Shown here: positions 36,769 to 46,208 of the stretch, piece by piece
How positions within the stretch are numbered: the stretch's first letter is position 1
Layout of the letters: every line of letters begins with the position of its first letter
Origin: Pseudomonas paralactis
GTDB taxonomy: Bacteria > Pseudomonadota > Gammaproteobacteria > Pseudomonadales > Pseudomonadaceae
DNA length: 64,000 nucleotides
Reading direction: 5' to 3'
Assembly: GCF_001439735.1 (NCBI RefSeq)
Contig: NZ_JYLN01000002.1
Coordinates: forward strand, 496,001-560,000
Position numbers and translations under genes: made by a program
Notes under the pieces: generated by a model
Told to the model about the DNA's origin: nothing
Databases searched by the model: none
The model's input: the letters and a program-made list of their open reading frames with translations, nothing else

Positions 36769-38255
36769 AGCTCAACCCATTCGTCAAGGCCGGTATCGGC
36801 CTGTCCTTCGCCCTGCTGTGGTCGTGCCCGACCCTGGCCGCGCTCACCGAAGCCAAGAACTTCGGCCTGGAAGTCAAAGCCACCGCGCAGTCTGAAGATG
36901 ACCGCGACCTCGGCACCCAGAAAGGCGGCGACGTCAACGGCATCGGCCTCGACCTGCGCCCCTGGATCTACGGCGAAAGCGGCGCGTGGAGTGCCTACGC
37001 CATGGGCCAGGCAGTAACCTCCAGCGACATCATCGAGACCGACACCCTGCAACAGTCGACCGATGACACCACCGAGCAGCAGTCGAGCAACGACGACCGC
37101 AAGGCCAAGAAAAACTACCTGGCCCTGCGCGAGTTCTGGGTCGGCTACAGCGGCTTCACGCCCTACCCCGGCGAGATTCTCAAGTTCGGCCGCCAGCGTC
37201 TGCGCAATGATGACGGCCAGTGGCGCGACACCAACATCGAAGCGTTGAACTGGACCTTCGACACCACCTTGCTCAAGGCCAATGTCGGCGCCGCCGAACG
37301 CTTCAGCGAATACCGCACCGACCTCAAGGAATTGTCGCCGGTCGACAAGGACCGCCAGCACTTCTACGCCGACGCCGCCTACCAGTGGACACCGGGCCAG
37401 TGGATCGGCCTGCGCGGCCACCACACCCACGACGACGGCAAGCTCGACTACGCCGAACCGGGTGTGGCCAGCGACCCGTTGGACAAGCGCGAAAACGGCG
37501 ACCTGACCTGGCTGGGCATCGAAGCCAACAGCGACGCCTACAACTGGCGCAACACCAACACCGTCAACTACTGGGCGAGCATCACCGGCATGAAAGGCGA
37601 CCGCGACAAGGTCAACGCCTTGAACGCCGACGGCAGCCGTCCCACCTCCGCCAAGCGCAGCGATGACCTGAGCGGCTGGGCCACCGATATCGGCGTGCGC
37701 CTGCGCCTGGATCCGCAGTGGCAAGTGGGTGCAGCGTACTCGCGCGCCAGTGCCGAGTACGAACAGAACGGCCTGCAAAGCAACCGTTCGAACTGGACCG
37801 GCACCCAGTCCCGCGTGCATCGCTTCGGTGAAGCGTTTCGCGGCGAAATGAACAACATGCAGTCCATGAGCCTGTTCGGTTCCTGGCAACTGCGCGAGGA
37901 CTACGACGCCAGCCTGGTGTACCACAAGTTCTGGCGCGTGGACGGCAACAAGCCGGTGGGCAGCAACGGTATCGACGCGGTGCAGAACAACACTGATGAC
38001 GTTACCGGCGCGATCCTCTCCAGCACCTCCCTGCCCCTTGAAGACGGCAAGAAAGACCTCGGCCAAGAGATGGACCTGGTGGTCACCAAGTACTTCAAGA
38101 AAGGCTTGCTGCCCGCCGCGCTGAGCCAGTCGATCGACGAGCCGTCGGCCCTGGTGCGTTTGCGCGCCGGCGTGTTCAAGCCCGGCGATGCCTATGGCAG
38201 CCAGGTCGACTCCTACATGCACCGCGCGTTTGTCGACGTGGTCTGGAAATTCTGA
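36765..38255 (+). CDS. algE: Alginate outer-membrane porin AlgE
   Basis: 496 residues with a signal peptide ([26 protein letters not shown]) and an anion-selective beta barrel that exports alginate. Alternating amphipathic strands, many Arg/Lys-lined segments, and the terminal strand [13 protein letters not shown] ending in Phe are as expected of an 18-stranded barrel. The loop near residue 95-110 ([19 protein letters not shown]) is polar and probably extracellular or periplasmic. The start overlaps the algK stop (ATGA), so the two partners are translationally coupled. Confidence 0.96.
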   Translation: MKLNPFVKAGIGLSFALLWSCPTLAALTEAKNFGLEVKATAQSEDDRDLGTQKGGDVNGIGLDLRPWIYGESGAWSAYAMGQAVTSSDIIETDTLQQSTDDTTEQQSSNDDRKAKKNYLALREFWVGYSGFTPYPGEILKFGRQRLRNDDGQWRDTNIEALNWTFDTTLLKANVGAAERFSEYRTDLKELSPVDKDRQHFYADAAYQWTPGQWIGLRGHHTHDDGKLDYAEPGVASDPLDKRENGDLTWLGIEANSDAYNWRNTNTVNYWASITGMKGDRDKVNALNADGSRPTSAKRSDDLSGWATDIGVRLRLDPQWQVGAAYSRASAEYEQNGLQSNRSNWTGTQSRVHRFGEAFRGEMNNMQSMSLFGSWQLREDYDASLVYHKFWRVDGNKPVGSNGIDAVQNNTDDVTGAILSSTSLPLEDGKKDLGQEMDLVVTKYFKKGLLPAALSQSIDEPSALVRLRAGVFKPGDAYGSQVDSYMHRAFVDVVWKF

Positions 38256-38269
38256 TGGGAGCCTGCGCC

Positions 38270-39823
38270 ATGAATGCTCAAAGCCTACTCGTCGCGGCAA
38301 TGCTGATGGCCAGCGCCACAGCGTTCGCCGATACGGCGGCCAAGGCGCCGATCATCGCCAAGGAACTGCAACAGGCCAAGACCTACACCATTTCCAGCCC
38401 GCCCACCGCGCCGCTGGAAATGGCCAAGCCGGCGCTGCCCGACCTGTCGGGCTACACCGCGCAGGCGATGGAAAAGAAAATCGTCAAGACCAAGGCCGGC
38501 AAGATCAGCATCCGCCGCATGATGCAGGAAGACGCGCTCAAGGACTTTATCGGCGGCGATAACAAGATGGCCGAATGGGTAGTGCGCCAACACGGCATCC
38601 CCCAGGCGATCTTTGTCGACGACGGCTACATGAACCTCAAGGACCTGCTGGGCAAGGTGCCCAAGCAGTACTTCAGCGAAACGTCGCCGGGGGTGTTCCT
38701 GGCCAAGTTGCCGATCGTGGTGGGCCGTAAAGGTATCCTCGATATCGACAAAAACACCCAGGAACTGCGCCTGTCCCAGCAAGCCGGCTCGTTTTTGATC
38801 AACGACGGTCAGCTGTTCGTGCGTGACACCAAGGTCACCGGCTGGGATGAAAAAACCAACGGCCCGGCGCTGTTCAAGTCGGCCAAGGAGTTCCGCCCGT
38901 TCCTGCTGGCCTGGGGCGGCACCGAGACCTATATCTCCAAAACCAAGATGGCCAGCTTCGGCTACGCCAACAGTAAGTCGTACGGGGTGAGTATTTCCCA
39001 GTACACGCCGAACATGGCCAAGGTGCTCAAGCGCCCTGAGCCAACCGGTTGGATCATCGACTCCGAGTTCTCGGACATGTGGTACGGCTTCTACTGCTAC
39101 GAGACCACGGGCTTTGTGATCAAGGGCAATACCTACAAAGACAACATCGTCTACGGCATTGACCCCCACGACCGTTCCCACGGCCTGATCATCGCGGACA
39201 ACACCGTGTACGGCACCAAGAAGAAGCACGGCATCATCATTTCCCGGGAAGTGAACGACAGCTTCATCTTCAACAACCGCAGCTACGACAACAAGCTCTC
39301 GGGCCTGGTGATCGACCGTAACAGCGTGAACAACCTGATCGCCGACAACGAGATCTACCGCAACCACACCGACGGCATCACTCTCTATGAGAGCGGCGAC
39401 AACCTGCTGTGGGGCAACAAGGTGATCAGCAACCGTCGCCACGGGATCCGCGTGCGTAACAGCGTGAACATCAAGCTCTACGAAAACACCTCGATGGCCA
39501 ACGGGCTGACCGGCGTGTACGGCCACATCAAGGACTTGACCGACACCGACCGCGACATCGCCCTCGACCCGTTTGACGCCAAGGTCTCGCTGATCGTGGT
39601 CGGCGGTGAACTGGCGGGTAACGGCAGCGGGCCGCTGTCCATCGACTCGCCGTTGAGTATCGAGCTGTATCGCGTGTCGATGCTGGCGCCGACCAAATCC
39701 AGCGGTATCAGCTTCTCCGGCATCCTGGGCGACCGCCAGGAAGAAATTCTCGACCTGCTGGTGCGCCAGCAGAAAGCCGTGCTGATCGACCCCGTCGAAC
39801 GCCAGACCGAATTGCAGGACTGA
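38270..39823 (+). CDS. algG: Poly(beta-D-mannuronate) C5-epimerase AlgG
   Basis: 517 residues from ATG 38270 (MNAQSLLVAAMLMASATAFA signal peptide), with GGGAG 8 bp upstream; ATG 38255 overlaps the algE stop but would put MGACA before the signal. The protein is a right-handed beta-helix (CASH repeats from about residue 230: GFVIKGNTYKDNIVYGID, GLIIADNTVYGT, GIIISREVNDSFIFNN). The epimerase signature DPHD (residues 298-301) is present. It converts mannuronate to guluronate in the periplasm and is part of the export scaffold. Confidence 0.96.
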   Translation: MNAQSLLVAAMLMASATAFADTAAKAPIIAKELQQAKTYTISSPPTAPLEMAKPALPDLSGYTAQAMEKKIVKTKAGKISIRRMMQEDALKDFIGGDNKMAEWVVRQHGIPQAIFVDDGYMNLKDLLGKVPKQYFSETSPGVFLAKLPIVVGRKGILDIDKNTQELRLSQQAGSFLINDGQLFVRDTKVTGWDEKTNGPALFKSAKEFRPFLLAWGGTETYISKTKMASFGYANSKSYGVSISQYTPNMAKVLKRPEPTGWIIDSEFSDMWYGFYCYETTGFVIKGNTYKDNIVYGIDPHDRSHGLIIADNTVYGTKKKHGIIISREVNDSFIFNNRSYDNKLSGLVIDRNSVNNLIADNEIYRNHTDGITLYESGDNLLWGNKVISNRRHGIRVRNSVNIKLYENTSMANGLTGVYGHIKDLTDTDRDIALDPFDAKVSLIVVGGELAGNGSGPLSIDSPLSIELYRVSMLAPTKSSGISFSGILGDRQEEILDLLVRQQKAVLIDPVERQTELQD

Positions 39824-39825
39824 GG

Positions 39826-41283
39826 ATGACCCTTATGCACCCACACATGATCAAACTGCTGAGCCTCTCGGGTCTGACCCTCGGCCTGCTGGCGGCCAGC
39901 CAGGGCGTACGCGCCGATGAAGGCAAAGCCCCTACCTTCACCGCCGAACCGTGCTGCAGCCTGTGCCCGGCCGCCCATGACGCGAAGAACTACACCACGC
40001 GCTACCAGCAGAACTTCACCACCCTGGTGCAAGCCCAGGGCGACTGGTTGTTCCGTACCCAGGAAGACCTGCGCACCGAGTTCGACACCACCCCGGCCGG
40101 CTACAAGCGCATGCAGCAGTTGCACGATGCGTTCAAGAGCAAGGGCGTGGAACTGGTGGTGGTCTACCAGCCAACCCGTGGCCTGGTGAACCGCAACAAG
40201 CTCAACCCCGAGGAAAAGGCCAAGTACGATTTCGACAAGGCCCTGACCAACTACAAGACCATGCTCGGTCGTTTCGCCAAGATGGGCTACGTGGTACCAG
40301 ACCTGTCGCCGCTGACCAACGAGCAGTTGCCGGATGAGTTACCGGCCCACGATTTCTACTTCCGTGGCGACCAGCACTGGACCCCATACGGCGCCCAGCG
40401 CACCGCGAAAATCGTCGCGGCCAAGGTCAAGCAGATGCCGGAATATGCCGAGATTCCCAAGCGTGAGTTCGAGACCAAGCGCTCGGGCCGCATGGGTAAG
40501 ACCGGCACCCTGCACAACATGGCCGGGCAACTGTGCGGCACCAGCTATGCGATCCAGTACATGGACCAGTTCACCACCGAACCCAAGGGCGAGGCCGGTG
40601 ACGGTGACCTGTTCAGCGATTCGGGCAACCCGCAGATCACCCTGGTGGGCACCAGCCACAGTGGCAAGAACTACAACTTCGCCGGCTTCCTCGAAGAAGA
40701 AATCGGTGCCGACATCCTCAACGTCGCCTTCCCCGGCGGTGGCCTGGAAGGCTCGATGCTGCAGTACCTGGGCAGCGACGAGTTCCAGAAGACCCCGCCG
40801 AAGATCCTGATCTGGGAATTCTCGCCGCTGTATCGTCTCGACCAGGAAACCATCTACCGCCAGATGATGGCGCTGCTGGACAACGGTTGCGAAGGCAAGA
40901 CCGCGCAGATGTCGGCCAGTACCACGCTCAAACCGGGCAAAAACGAACTGATGGTCAACAGCGCGAACAAAGACCTGCGCAACGCCAACCATCAGGTCGA
41001 TATCCGCTTCGCCGATCCGTCGGTGAAAACCTTGCAAGCCACCCTCTGGTACATGAACGGGCGCCACGAGGACATCAAGATCGAGAAACCCGAAACATCC
41101 GATACAGACGGGCGTTTCGCCTTTGAACTGCGCACCGATGAAGACTGGGCCTCGCAGAACTTGCTGGCCGTGGAAGTGCAGGGCCCTGAAGCGGGCGCTG
41201 CGGCGCAGAAGGTTGAAGCGAAAATTTGCACACGCAACGTATTCCCAAGCGGTGGTCAGCAGACCGCCCAACTCGGGAAGTGA
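39826..41283 (+). CDS. algX: Alginate O-acetyltransferase AlgX
   Basis: 485 residues: a signal peptide (…[23 protein letters not shown]), an SGNH-like catalytic domain, and a C-terminal carbohydrate-binding domain. The triad residues align at a constant +8 offset with P. aeruginosa AlgX: Asp182 and His184 in GDQHW, and Ser277 in GTSHSGK. AlgX binds alginate and performs the final acetyl transfer in the periplasm. It starts 2 bp after algG. Start ATG 39826 is used, with in-frame ATGs at residues 4 and 8 as alternatives. Confidence 0.95.
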   Translation: MTLMHPHMIKLLSLSGLTLGLLAASQGVRADEGKAPTFTAEPCCSLCPAAHDAKNYTTRYQQNFTTLVQAQGDWLFRTQEDLRTEFDTTPAGYKRMQQLHDAFKSKGVELVVVYQPTRGLVNRNKLNPEEKAKYDFDKALTNYKTMLGRFAKMGYVVPDLSPLTNEQLPDELPAHDFYFRGDQHWTPYGAQRTAKIVAAKVKQMPEYAEIPKREFETKRSGRMGKTGTLHNMAGQLCGTSYAIQYMDQFTTEPKGEAGDGDLFSDSGNPQITLVGTSHSGKNYNFAGFLEEEIGADILNVAFPGGGLEGSMLQYLGSDEFQKTPPKILIWEFSPLYRLDQETIYRQMMALLDNGCEGKTAQMSASTTLKPGKNELMVNSANKDLRNANHQVDIRFADPSVKTLQATLWYMNGRHEDIKIEKPETSDTDGRFAFELRTDEDWASQNLLAVEVQGPEAGAAAQKVEAKICTRNVFPSGGQQTAQLGK

Positions 41284-41291
41284 GGTTACTT

Positions 41292-42401
41292 ATGCAAAAG
41301 TTATTGCTCCCTACCCTGCTGGGCCTGGCCGTGTTTGCCGGTTCCGTGAATGCGGCCGCGCCGCTGCGTCCGCCCCAGGGTTACTTCGCACCGATCGAAG
41401 CGTTCAAGACCGGCGACTTCAAGGAAAACTGCGACACCATGCCAACGCCCTACACCGGGCCATTGCAGTTTCGCAGCAAGTACGAAGGTTCGGACAAGGC
41501 GCGCTCGACCCTGAATGTGCAGTCCGAAAAAGCCTTTCGCGACAGCACAGCCGACATCACCAAGCTGGAAAAAGACACCAGCAAGCGGGTGATGCAGTTT
41601 ATGCGTGACGGCCGCCCGCAGCAGCTCGAATGCACGCTGAACTGGCTGGTGTCGTGGGCCAAGGCGGATGCGTTGATGTCCAAAGACTTCAACCACACCG
41701 GCAAGTCCATGCGCAAATGGGCGCTGGGTAGCATGGCCTCGGCCTATGTGCGCCTGAAGTTCTCCGAGTCGCACCCGCTGGCCAACCACCAGCAGGAGTC
41801 GCAACTGATCGAAGCCTGGTTCAACAAACTGGCCGATCAGGTGGTGAGCGACTGGGACAACCTGCCCCTGGAAAAAACCAACAACCACTCCTACTGGGCT
41901 GCCTGGTCGGTGATGGCAACGTCCATCGCCACCAACCGCCGCGACCTGTTTGACTGGGCGGTGAAGGAATACAAGGTCGGCGTGAACCAGGTCGATGACC
42001 AGGGTTTCCTGCCGAACGAATTGAAGCGTCAGCAACGCGCCCTGTCGTACCACAACTACGCCCTGCCGCCGCTGTCGATGATCGCCAGTTTTGCCCTGGT
42101 CAATGGCGTGGACCTGCGCCAGGAAAACAACAGCGCGCTCAAGCGCCTGGGTGACAAGGTGCTGGCCGGGGTCAAAGACCCGGACATCTTCGAACAGAAG
42201 AACGGTAAAGAGCAGGACATGAAGGACTTGAAGCAGGCCATGAAATTCGCCTGGCTCGAACCCTTCTGCACCCTCTACACCTGCGCCCCGGAGGTGATCG
42301 AACGCAAGCATGGCATGCAACCGTTCAAGACCTTCCGCCTGGGCGGCGACCTGACCAAGGTCTACGACCCGGCGCATGAAAAAGGCAACAAAGGCAGCTG
42401 A
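41292..42401 (+). CDS. algL: Periplasmic alginate lyase AlgL
   Basis: 369 residues from ATG 41292 ([21 protein letters not shown] signal peptide); the frame is open further upstream but inside algX. This PL5 lyase has the conserved NNHSYWAAW (catalytic-type His199), KWALGSMA and the [15 protein letters not shown] block ([18 protein letters not shown]). It cleaves polymannuronate by beta-elimination and clears misdirected polymer from the periplasm. It is followed by a REP double hairpin, the first sizeable break in the operon (228 bp to algI). Confidence 0.96.
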   Translation: MQKLLLPTLLGLAVFAGSVNAAAPLRPPQGYFAPIEAFKTGDFKENCDTMPTPYTGPLQFRSKYEGSDKARSTLNVQSEKAFRDSTADITKLEKDTSKRVMQFMRDGRPQQLECTLNWLVSWAKADALMSKDFNHTGKSMRKWALGSMASAYVRLKFSESHPLANHQQESQLIEAWFNKLADQVVSDWDNLPLEKTNNHSYWAAWSVMATSIATNRRDLFDWAVKEYKVGVNQVDDQGFLPNELKRQQRALSYHNYALPPLSMIASFALVNGVDLRQENNSALKRLGDKVLAGVKDPDIFEQKNGKEQDMKDLKQAMKFAWLEPFCTLYTCAPEVIERKHGMQPFKTFRLGGDLTKVYDPAHEKGNKGS

Positions 42402-42431
42402 TACATAGCTCCCGGTTGGACTCGGTCCAAC

Positions 42432-42520
42432 TGTGGGAGCTGGCTTGCCTGCGATAGGGGCCTGACATTCAACATTGATGTCGACTGAAACACCGCCATC
42501 GCAGGCAAGCCAGCTCCCAC
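42432..42520. repeat. REP double hairpin (class A) between algL and algI
   Basis: Arms TGTGGGAGCTGGCTTGCCTG and GCAGGCAAGCCAGCTCCCAC with a 45-bp centre. A second GC-rich hairpin-like sequence (CCTCCCCCGAAATCGTGGGGGGG) lies close by at about 42558-42580. Both fall inside the polycistronic transcript and could pause RNA polymerase or protect the upstream mRNA. Confidence 0.9.
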
Positions 42521-42629
42521 CGTTAACCCGGTTCCTTCAGTGAAATTGCAATACAACCTCCCCCGAAATCGTGGGGGGGTTTGGGGGGGCTCTGGCCCTT
42601 GACTGTTGGTTAAACATGGAGAGATCGGG

Positions 42630-44162
42630 ATGGTTTTCTCGTCCAATGTGTTCCTGTTTCTGTTCTTGCCGATCTTTCTCGGCTTGTACTACTTGAGCGG
42701 GCAACGCTATCGCAACCTGCTGCTGCTGATTGCCAGCTACGTGTTCTACGCCTGGTGGCGAGTGGACTTCCTGGCGCTGTTCGCGGCCGTCACGCTGTGG
42801 AATTACTGGATCGGCCTCAAGGTCGGTGCCGCCGGCGTGCGCACCAAACCGGCACAGCGCTGGCTGTTGCTTGGCGTGGCGGTCGACCTGTGCATCCTCG
42901 GCTACTTCAAGTACGCCAACTTCGGCGTCGACAGCATCAATGTGATGATGAAGTCCGCGGGCCTGGAGCCGTTCATCCTCACCCACGTGTTGTTGCCGAT
43001 CGGGATCTCGTTCTACATCTTCGAGTCCATCAGCTACATCATCGACGTGTACCGTGGTGACACCCCGGCGACCCGCAACCTGATCGACTTCGCGGCGTTC
43101 GTGGCGATTTTCCCGCACCTGATCGCCGGTCCCGTGCTGCGTTTTCGCGATCTGGCCGACCAGTTCAACAACCGCACCCACACCCTGGATAAATTCTCCG
43201 AAGGCTGCACGCGGTTCATGCAGGGTTTCATCAAGAAGGTCTTTATTGCCGACACCCTGGCGGTGGTGGCCGACCATTGCTTCGCCCTGCAAAACCCCAC
43301 CACGGGCGACGCCTGGCTCGGCGCGCTGGCCTACACCGCGCAGCTGTATTTTGACTTCTCCGGCTACAGCGACATGGCCATTGGCTTGGGCTTGATGATG
43401 GGTTTTCGCTTCATGGAAAACTTCAAGCAGCCCTACATCAGCCAGTCGATCACCGAGTTCTGGCGGCGCTGGCACATCAGCCTGTCCACCTGGCTGCGTG
43501 ACTACCTGTACATCACCCTGGGCGGCAACCGCAAAGGCACGCTGACCACCTACCGCAACCTGTTCCTGACCATGCTGCTCGGTGGCCTGTGGCACGGCGC
43601 CAACATCACCTACATCGTGTGGGGCGCCTGGCACGGCATGTGGCTGGCGATTGAAAAAGCCATCGGCCTGAACACCGCGCCGCGCAGTTTCAATGTGCTG
43701 CGCTGGGCCTTCACCTTCCTGCTGGTGGTGATGGGCTGGGTGATCTTCCGCGCCGAAAACCTGCACGTTGCCGGGCGCATGTACGGTGCGATGTTCAGCT
43801 TCAGCGAATGGTCGTTGTCTGAACTCAACCGCGCCAACCTTACCGGCCTGCAAGTGGCAACCCTGGTGGTGGCCTACGCAACCCTGGCGTTTTTCGGTCT
43901 GCGCGACTTCTACACCAACCGCCCGGCCGACAAGGCCAAGCCAGCCGACCCGAGCCTGATCAAGGCCGTACCCGGCGACAACCCTGGCAGCATCCACGAG
44001 CCCGGTTTCAGCGTGGGCCGTGACGCTGCCGTGCAACCGGCCTACTGGACCGCTGACTGGCCACGCTACGCCATGCGCGCGGCGGTGCTGCTGCTGTTCG
44101 TGGCGTCGATCCTGAAACTGTCGGCGCAGAGTTTCTCGCCGTTCCTTTACTTCCAATTCTGA
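42630..44162 (+). CDS. algI: Alginate O-acetylation protein AlgI (MBOAT)
   Basis: 510 residues with about 12 membrane helices, from ATG 42630 (MVFSSNVFLFLFLPIFLGLYYL) preceded by GGAGAGATCGGG; the upstream TTG adds eight residues and is less likely. It belongs to the MBOAT acyltransferase family: RFRDLADQFNNR, YFDFSGYSDMAIGLGLMMGF, FWRRWHISLSTWLRDYLYI and the active-site His322 in GLWHGANITYIVWGAWHG. It moves acetyl groups across the inner membrane for AlgJ/AlgX. First gene after the REP break. Confidence 0.96.
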   Translation: MVFSSNVFLFLFLPIFLGLYYLSGQRYRNLLLLIASYVFYAWWRVDFLALFAAVTLWNYWIGLKVGAAGVRTKPAQRWLLLGVAVDLCILGYFKYANFGVDSINVMMKSAGLEPFILTHVLLPIGISFYIFESISYIIDVYRGDTPATRNLIDFAAFVAIFPHLIAGPVLRFRDLADQFNNRTHTLDKFSEGCTRFMQGFIKKVFIADTLAVVADHCFALQNPTTGDAWLGALAYTAQLYFDFSGYSDMAIGLGLMMGFRFMENFKQPYISQSITEFWRRWHISLSTWLRDYLYITLGGNRKGTLTTYRNLFLTMLLGGLWHGANITYIVWGAWHGMWLAIEKAIGLNTAPRSFNVLRWAFTFLLVVMGWVIFRAENLHVAGRMYGAMFSFSEWSLSELNRANLTGLQVATLVVAYATLAFFGLRDFYTNRPADKAKPADPSLIKAVPGDNPGSIHEPGFSVGRDAAVQPAYWTADWPRYAMRAAVLLLFVASILKLSAQSFSPFLYFQF

Positions 44163-44173
44163 GGGAGCCGACC

Positions 44174-45349
44174 ATGACCCGTTCATTACGCGTCCTCTAC
44201 ATAAGCCTGTTCCTGGTGCTGTTGCTGGCACTCGGCGCCTGGTCGCTGCGCAGCTTCTTTGGCTTCAGCACCAACGCCGATGCCACCGTGCTCAACGGTC
44301 GCTGGACCAAAGCCGTCGAGACCCACTACGACGACGAGTTCCCGATCAAGCGCCTGGGCACCAACCTGTGGGCCGCGCTGGACTACAAGCTGTTCAATGA
44401 AGGTCGCCCTGGCGTGGTGCTGGGCCGCGATCACTGGTTGTACAGCGACGAGGAGTTCAACCCTGCCGTCAACGAAGACCAGAACCTTGAAGGCAATTAC
44501 GCGCTGGTCGAAGGCGTGCGCCAGAAACTCAAGGCCCAGGGTATCCAACTGGTGATGGCGATCGTGCCGGCCAAGGTACGCCTGTACCCGGAGCACCTGG
44601 GTGAGGTGAAACCGGCGAGCATCCACGCCAACCTGTACCAGGACTTCCACGCCCGCGTGGCGGCAGACAACATCCCGGCGCCAGACCTGCTCGGCCCGCT
44701 GCAACAGGCCAAGCTCGCCGGCAAGCAGGTGTTCCTGCGTACCGATACCCACTGGACCCCGGACGGTGCCGAAGTCGCCGCCAAGCAATTGGCCAAGTCG
44801 ATTGCCGACAAGACCCCACTGAGCGGCGAGCCGCAGCGTTTTGTCACCGAGGCCGAGAAAACCGAACCGCATAAAGGCGACCTGCGTTTGTTCCTGCCGC
44901 TGGACCCGCTGTTCGAGAACCTGATGCCGCCTAAAGAGCCGCTGGAAAAACGTGTCACCCACCTGGCCGAACAGAAAGGTGATGACGCGCTGTTCAGCGA
45001 CAGCGAAACCCCAGTGGCTCTGGTCGGTACCAGCTACAGCGCCAACCCCAACTGGAACTTCGTCGGGGCGCTCAAGCAAGCCTTGCACAGCGACGTGGTC
45101 AGCTACGCCGAAGACGGCCACGGCCCGATTCTGCCGATGCTCAGCTACCTGAAAAGCGACGACTTCAAGAACAACCCGCCCCAGGTGCTGATCTGGGAAT
45201 TCCCTGAACGCTATCTGCCCGTGAATAACGAAATCGGTGATGCCGACCCATCGTGGGTTGCGCAGCTTAAACAAGCCGGTTCGCGCCAACAGAACATGGC
45301 AAGCAACAACACACCTAAATCCGAGACGCCCGACCGGGCGCAAAACTGA
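44174..45349 (+). CDS. algJ: Alginate O-acetyltransferase AlgJ
   Basis: 391 residues with an N-terminal signal anchor (LRVLYISLFLVLLLALGAWSLRSFF) and an SGNH-like domain. The catalytic residues are Asp191 and His193 in RTDTHWTPDG and Ser287 in GTSYSANPNW, nearly the numbering of P. aeruginosa. It acts in the periplasm, taking acetyl from AlgI. The final roughly 20 residues (SRQQNMASNNTPKSETPDRAQN) are a polar tail. It starts 11 bp after algI. Confidence 0.96.
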   Translation: MTRSLRVLYISLFLVLLLALGAWSLRSFFGFSTNADATVLNGRWTKAVETHYDDEFPIKRLGTNLWAALDYKLFNEGRPGVVLGRDHWLYSDEEFNPAVNEDQNLEGNYALVEGVRQKLKAQGIQLVMAIVPAKVRLYPEHLGEVKPASIHANLYQDFHARVAADNIPAPDLLGPLQQAKLAGKQVFLRTDTHWTPDGAEVAAKQLAKSIADKTPLSGEPQRFVTEAEKTEPHKGDLRLFLPLDPLFENLMPPKEPLEKRVTHLAEQKGDDALFSDSETPVALVGTSYSANPNWNFVGALKQALHSDVVSYAEDGHGPILPMLSYLKSDDFKNNPPQVLIWEFPERYLPVNNEIGDADPSWVAQLKQAGSRQQNMASNNTPKSETPDRAQN

Positions 45350-45365
45350 AAGAGAGGTAACTCAC

Positions 45366-46022
45366 ATGACTTTCACTACTACTCCTCGTCGTCTCGCCAA
45401 GACCCTGGCCATCGCTGCCGGCCTGAGCTTCGTATCGATGTCCGCCTTCGCCGGTGGTGACGCCGCCCTCTACGGCCCAACCGCGCCAAAGGGTTCGAGC
45501 TTCGTGCGCATCTACAACGCCAGCAACCAGGAAGTCAGCGCCACCGTCGGCGCCACCAACCTCAGCGACGTTGCACCGCTGGCCAGCAGTGACTTCAGCT
45601 TCATGCCCGGCGGTGACTACAGCGCCAAGGTCGGCAGCCAGACCGTGCCGGTCAAACTCGCCGCCGACCACTACTACACCCTGGTCAACAGCGGCAGCGG
45701 CCAGCCGCAATTGATCGAAGAACCGCCGTTCAAGAACAAGCAAAAATCCCTGGTGCGCGTGCAAAACCTCAGCGACAAGGCTCTGAGCCTGAAAACCGCT
45801 GACGGCAAGACCGACGTGGTCAAGTCGGTGGCTGCCAAGGGCCGTGGCGAGCGTGAGATCAACCCGGTGAAAGTGAGCCTGGCGTTGTATGACGGTGACA
45901 AGAAAGTCGGCGATGTGAAGCCGGTTGCGCTGGAGCGTGGTGAGGCCGCGGTGCTGTATGTCACCGGCTCGGGTTCGAGCCTGTCGCCAGTGTGGGTGAA
46001 ACGCCCCGTGTCGACCCGCTGA
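45366..46022 (+). CDS. algF: Alginate O-acetylation accessory protein AlgF
   Basis: 218 residues from ATG 45366 (MTFTTTPRRLAKTLAIAAGLSFVSMSAFA), preceded by GAGAGG; the frame is open upstream but within algJ. The signal peptide is followed by GGDAALYGPTAPKGSSFVRIYNAS and two beta-sandwich-like halves (…KSLVRVQNLSDKALSLKTADGK…). AlgF is periplasmic and is thought to bridge AlgJ and AlgX. A REP double hairpin follows before algA. Confidence 0.95.
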   Translation: MTFTTTPRRLAKTLAIAAGLSFVSMSAFAGGDAALYGPTAPKGSSFVRIYNASNQEVSATVGATNLSDVAPLASSDFSFMPGGDYSAKVGSQTVPVKLAADHYYTLVNSGSGQPQLIEEPPFKNKQKSLVRVQNLSDKALSLKTADGKTDVVKSVAAKGRGEREINPVKVSLALYDGDKKVGDVKPVALERGEAAVLYVTGSGSSLSPVWVKRPVSTR

Positions 46023-46049
46023 TTATTTCCCTGAGTTGACACGCCCCCT

Positions 46050-46115
46050 TGTGGGAGCTGGCTTGCCTGCGATGGCGGTCTTGAAGGCGCCATCGCAGGC
46101 AAGCCAGCTCCCACA
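46050..46115. repeat. REP double hairpin (class A) between algF and algA
   Basis: A compact unit: arms TGTGGGAGCTGGCTTGCCTG and CAGGCAAGCCAGCTCCCACA with inner complementary GCGATGGCG/CGCCATCGC, so the whole 66 bp can fold as one long hairpin. It precedes algA, the operon's last gene. Confidence 0.92.
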
Positions 46116-46208
46116 CTGAACGGGTTTCAGCTCAGGACCGAGACAAAAACAAGAGTGAAACGACAAACCTTCGTAGCTCTGACCCATATCGATTCAAGGA
46201 GAAACACC

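Noticed and set aside
36564..38300. 578-codon open frame on the minus strand
   Set aside because: Antisense to algK and algE; the length reflects high GC at the third codon position, not a gene.
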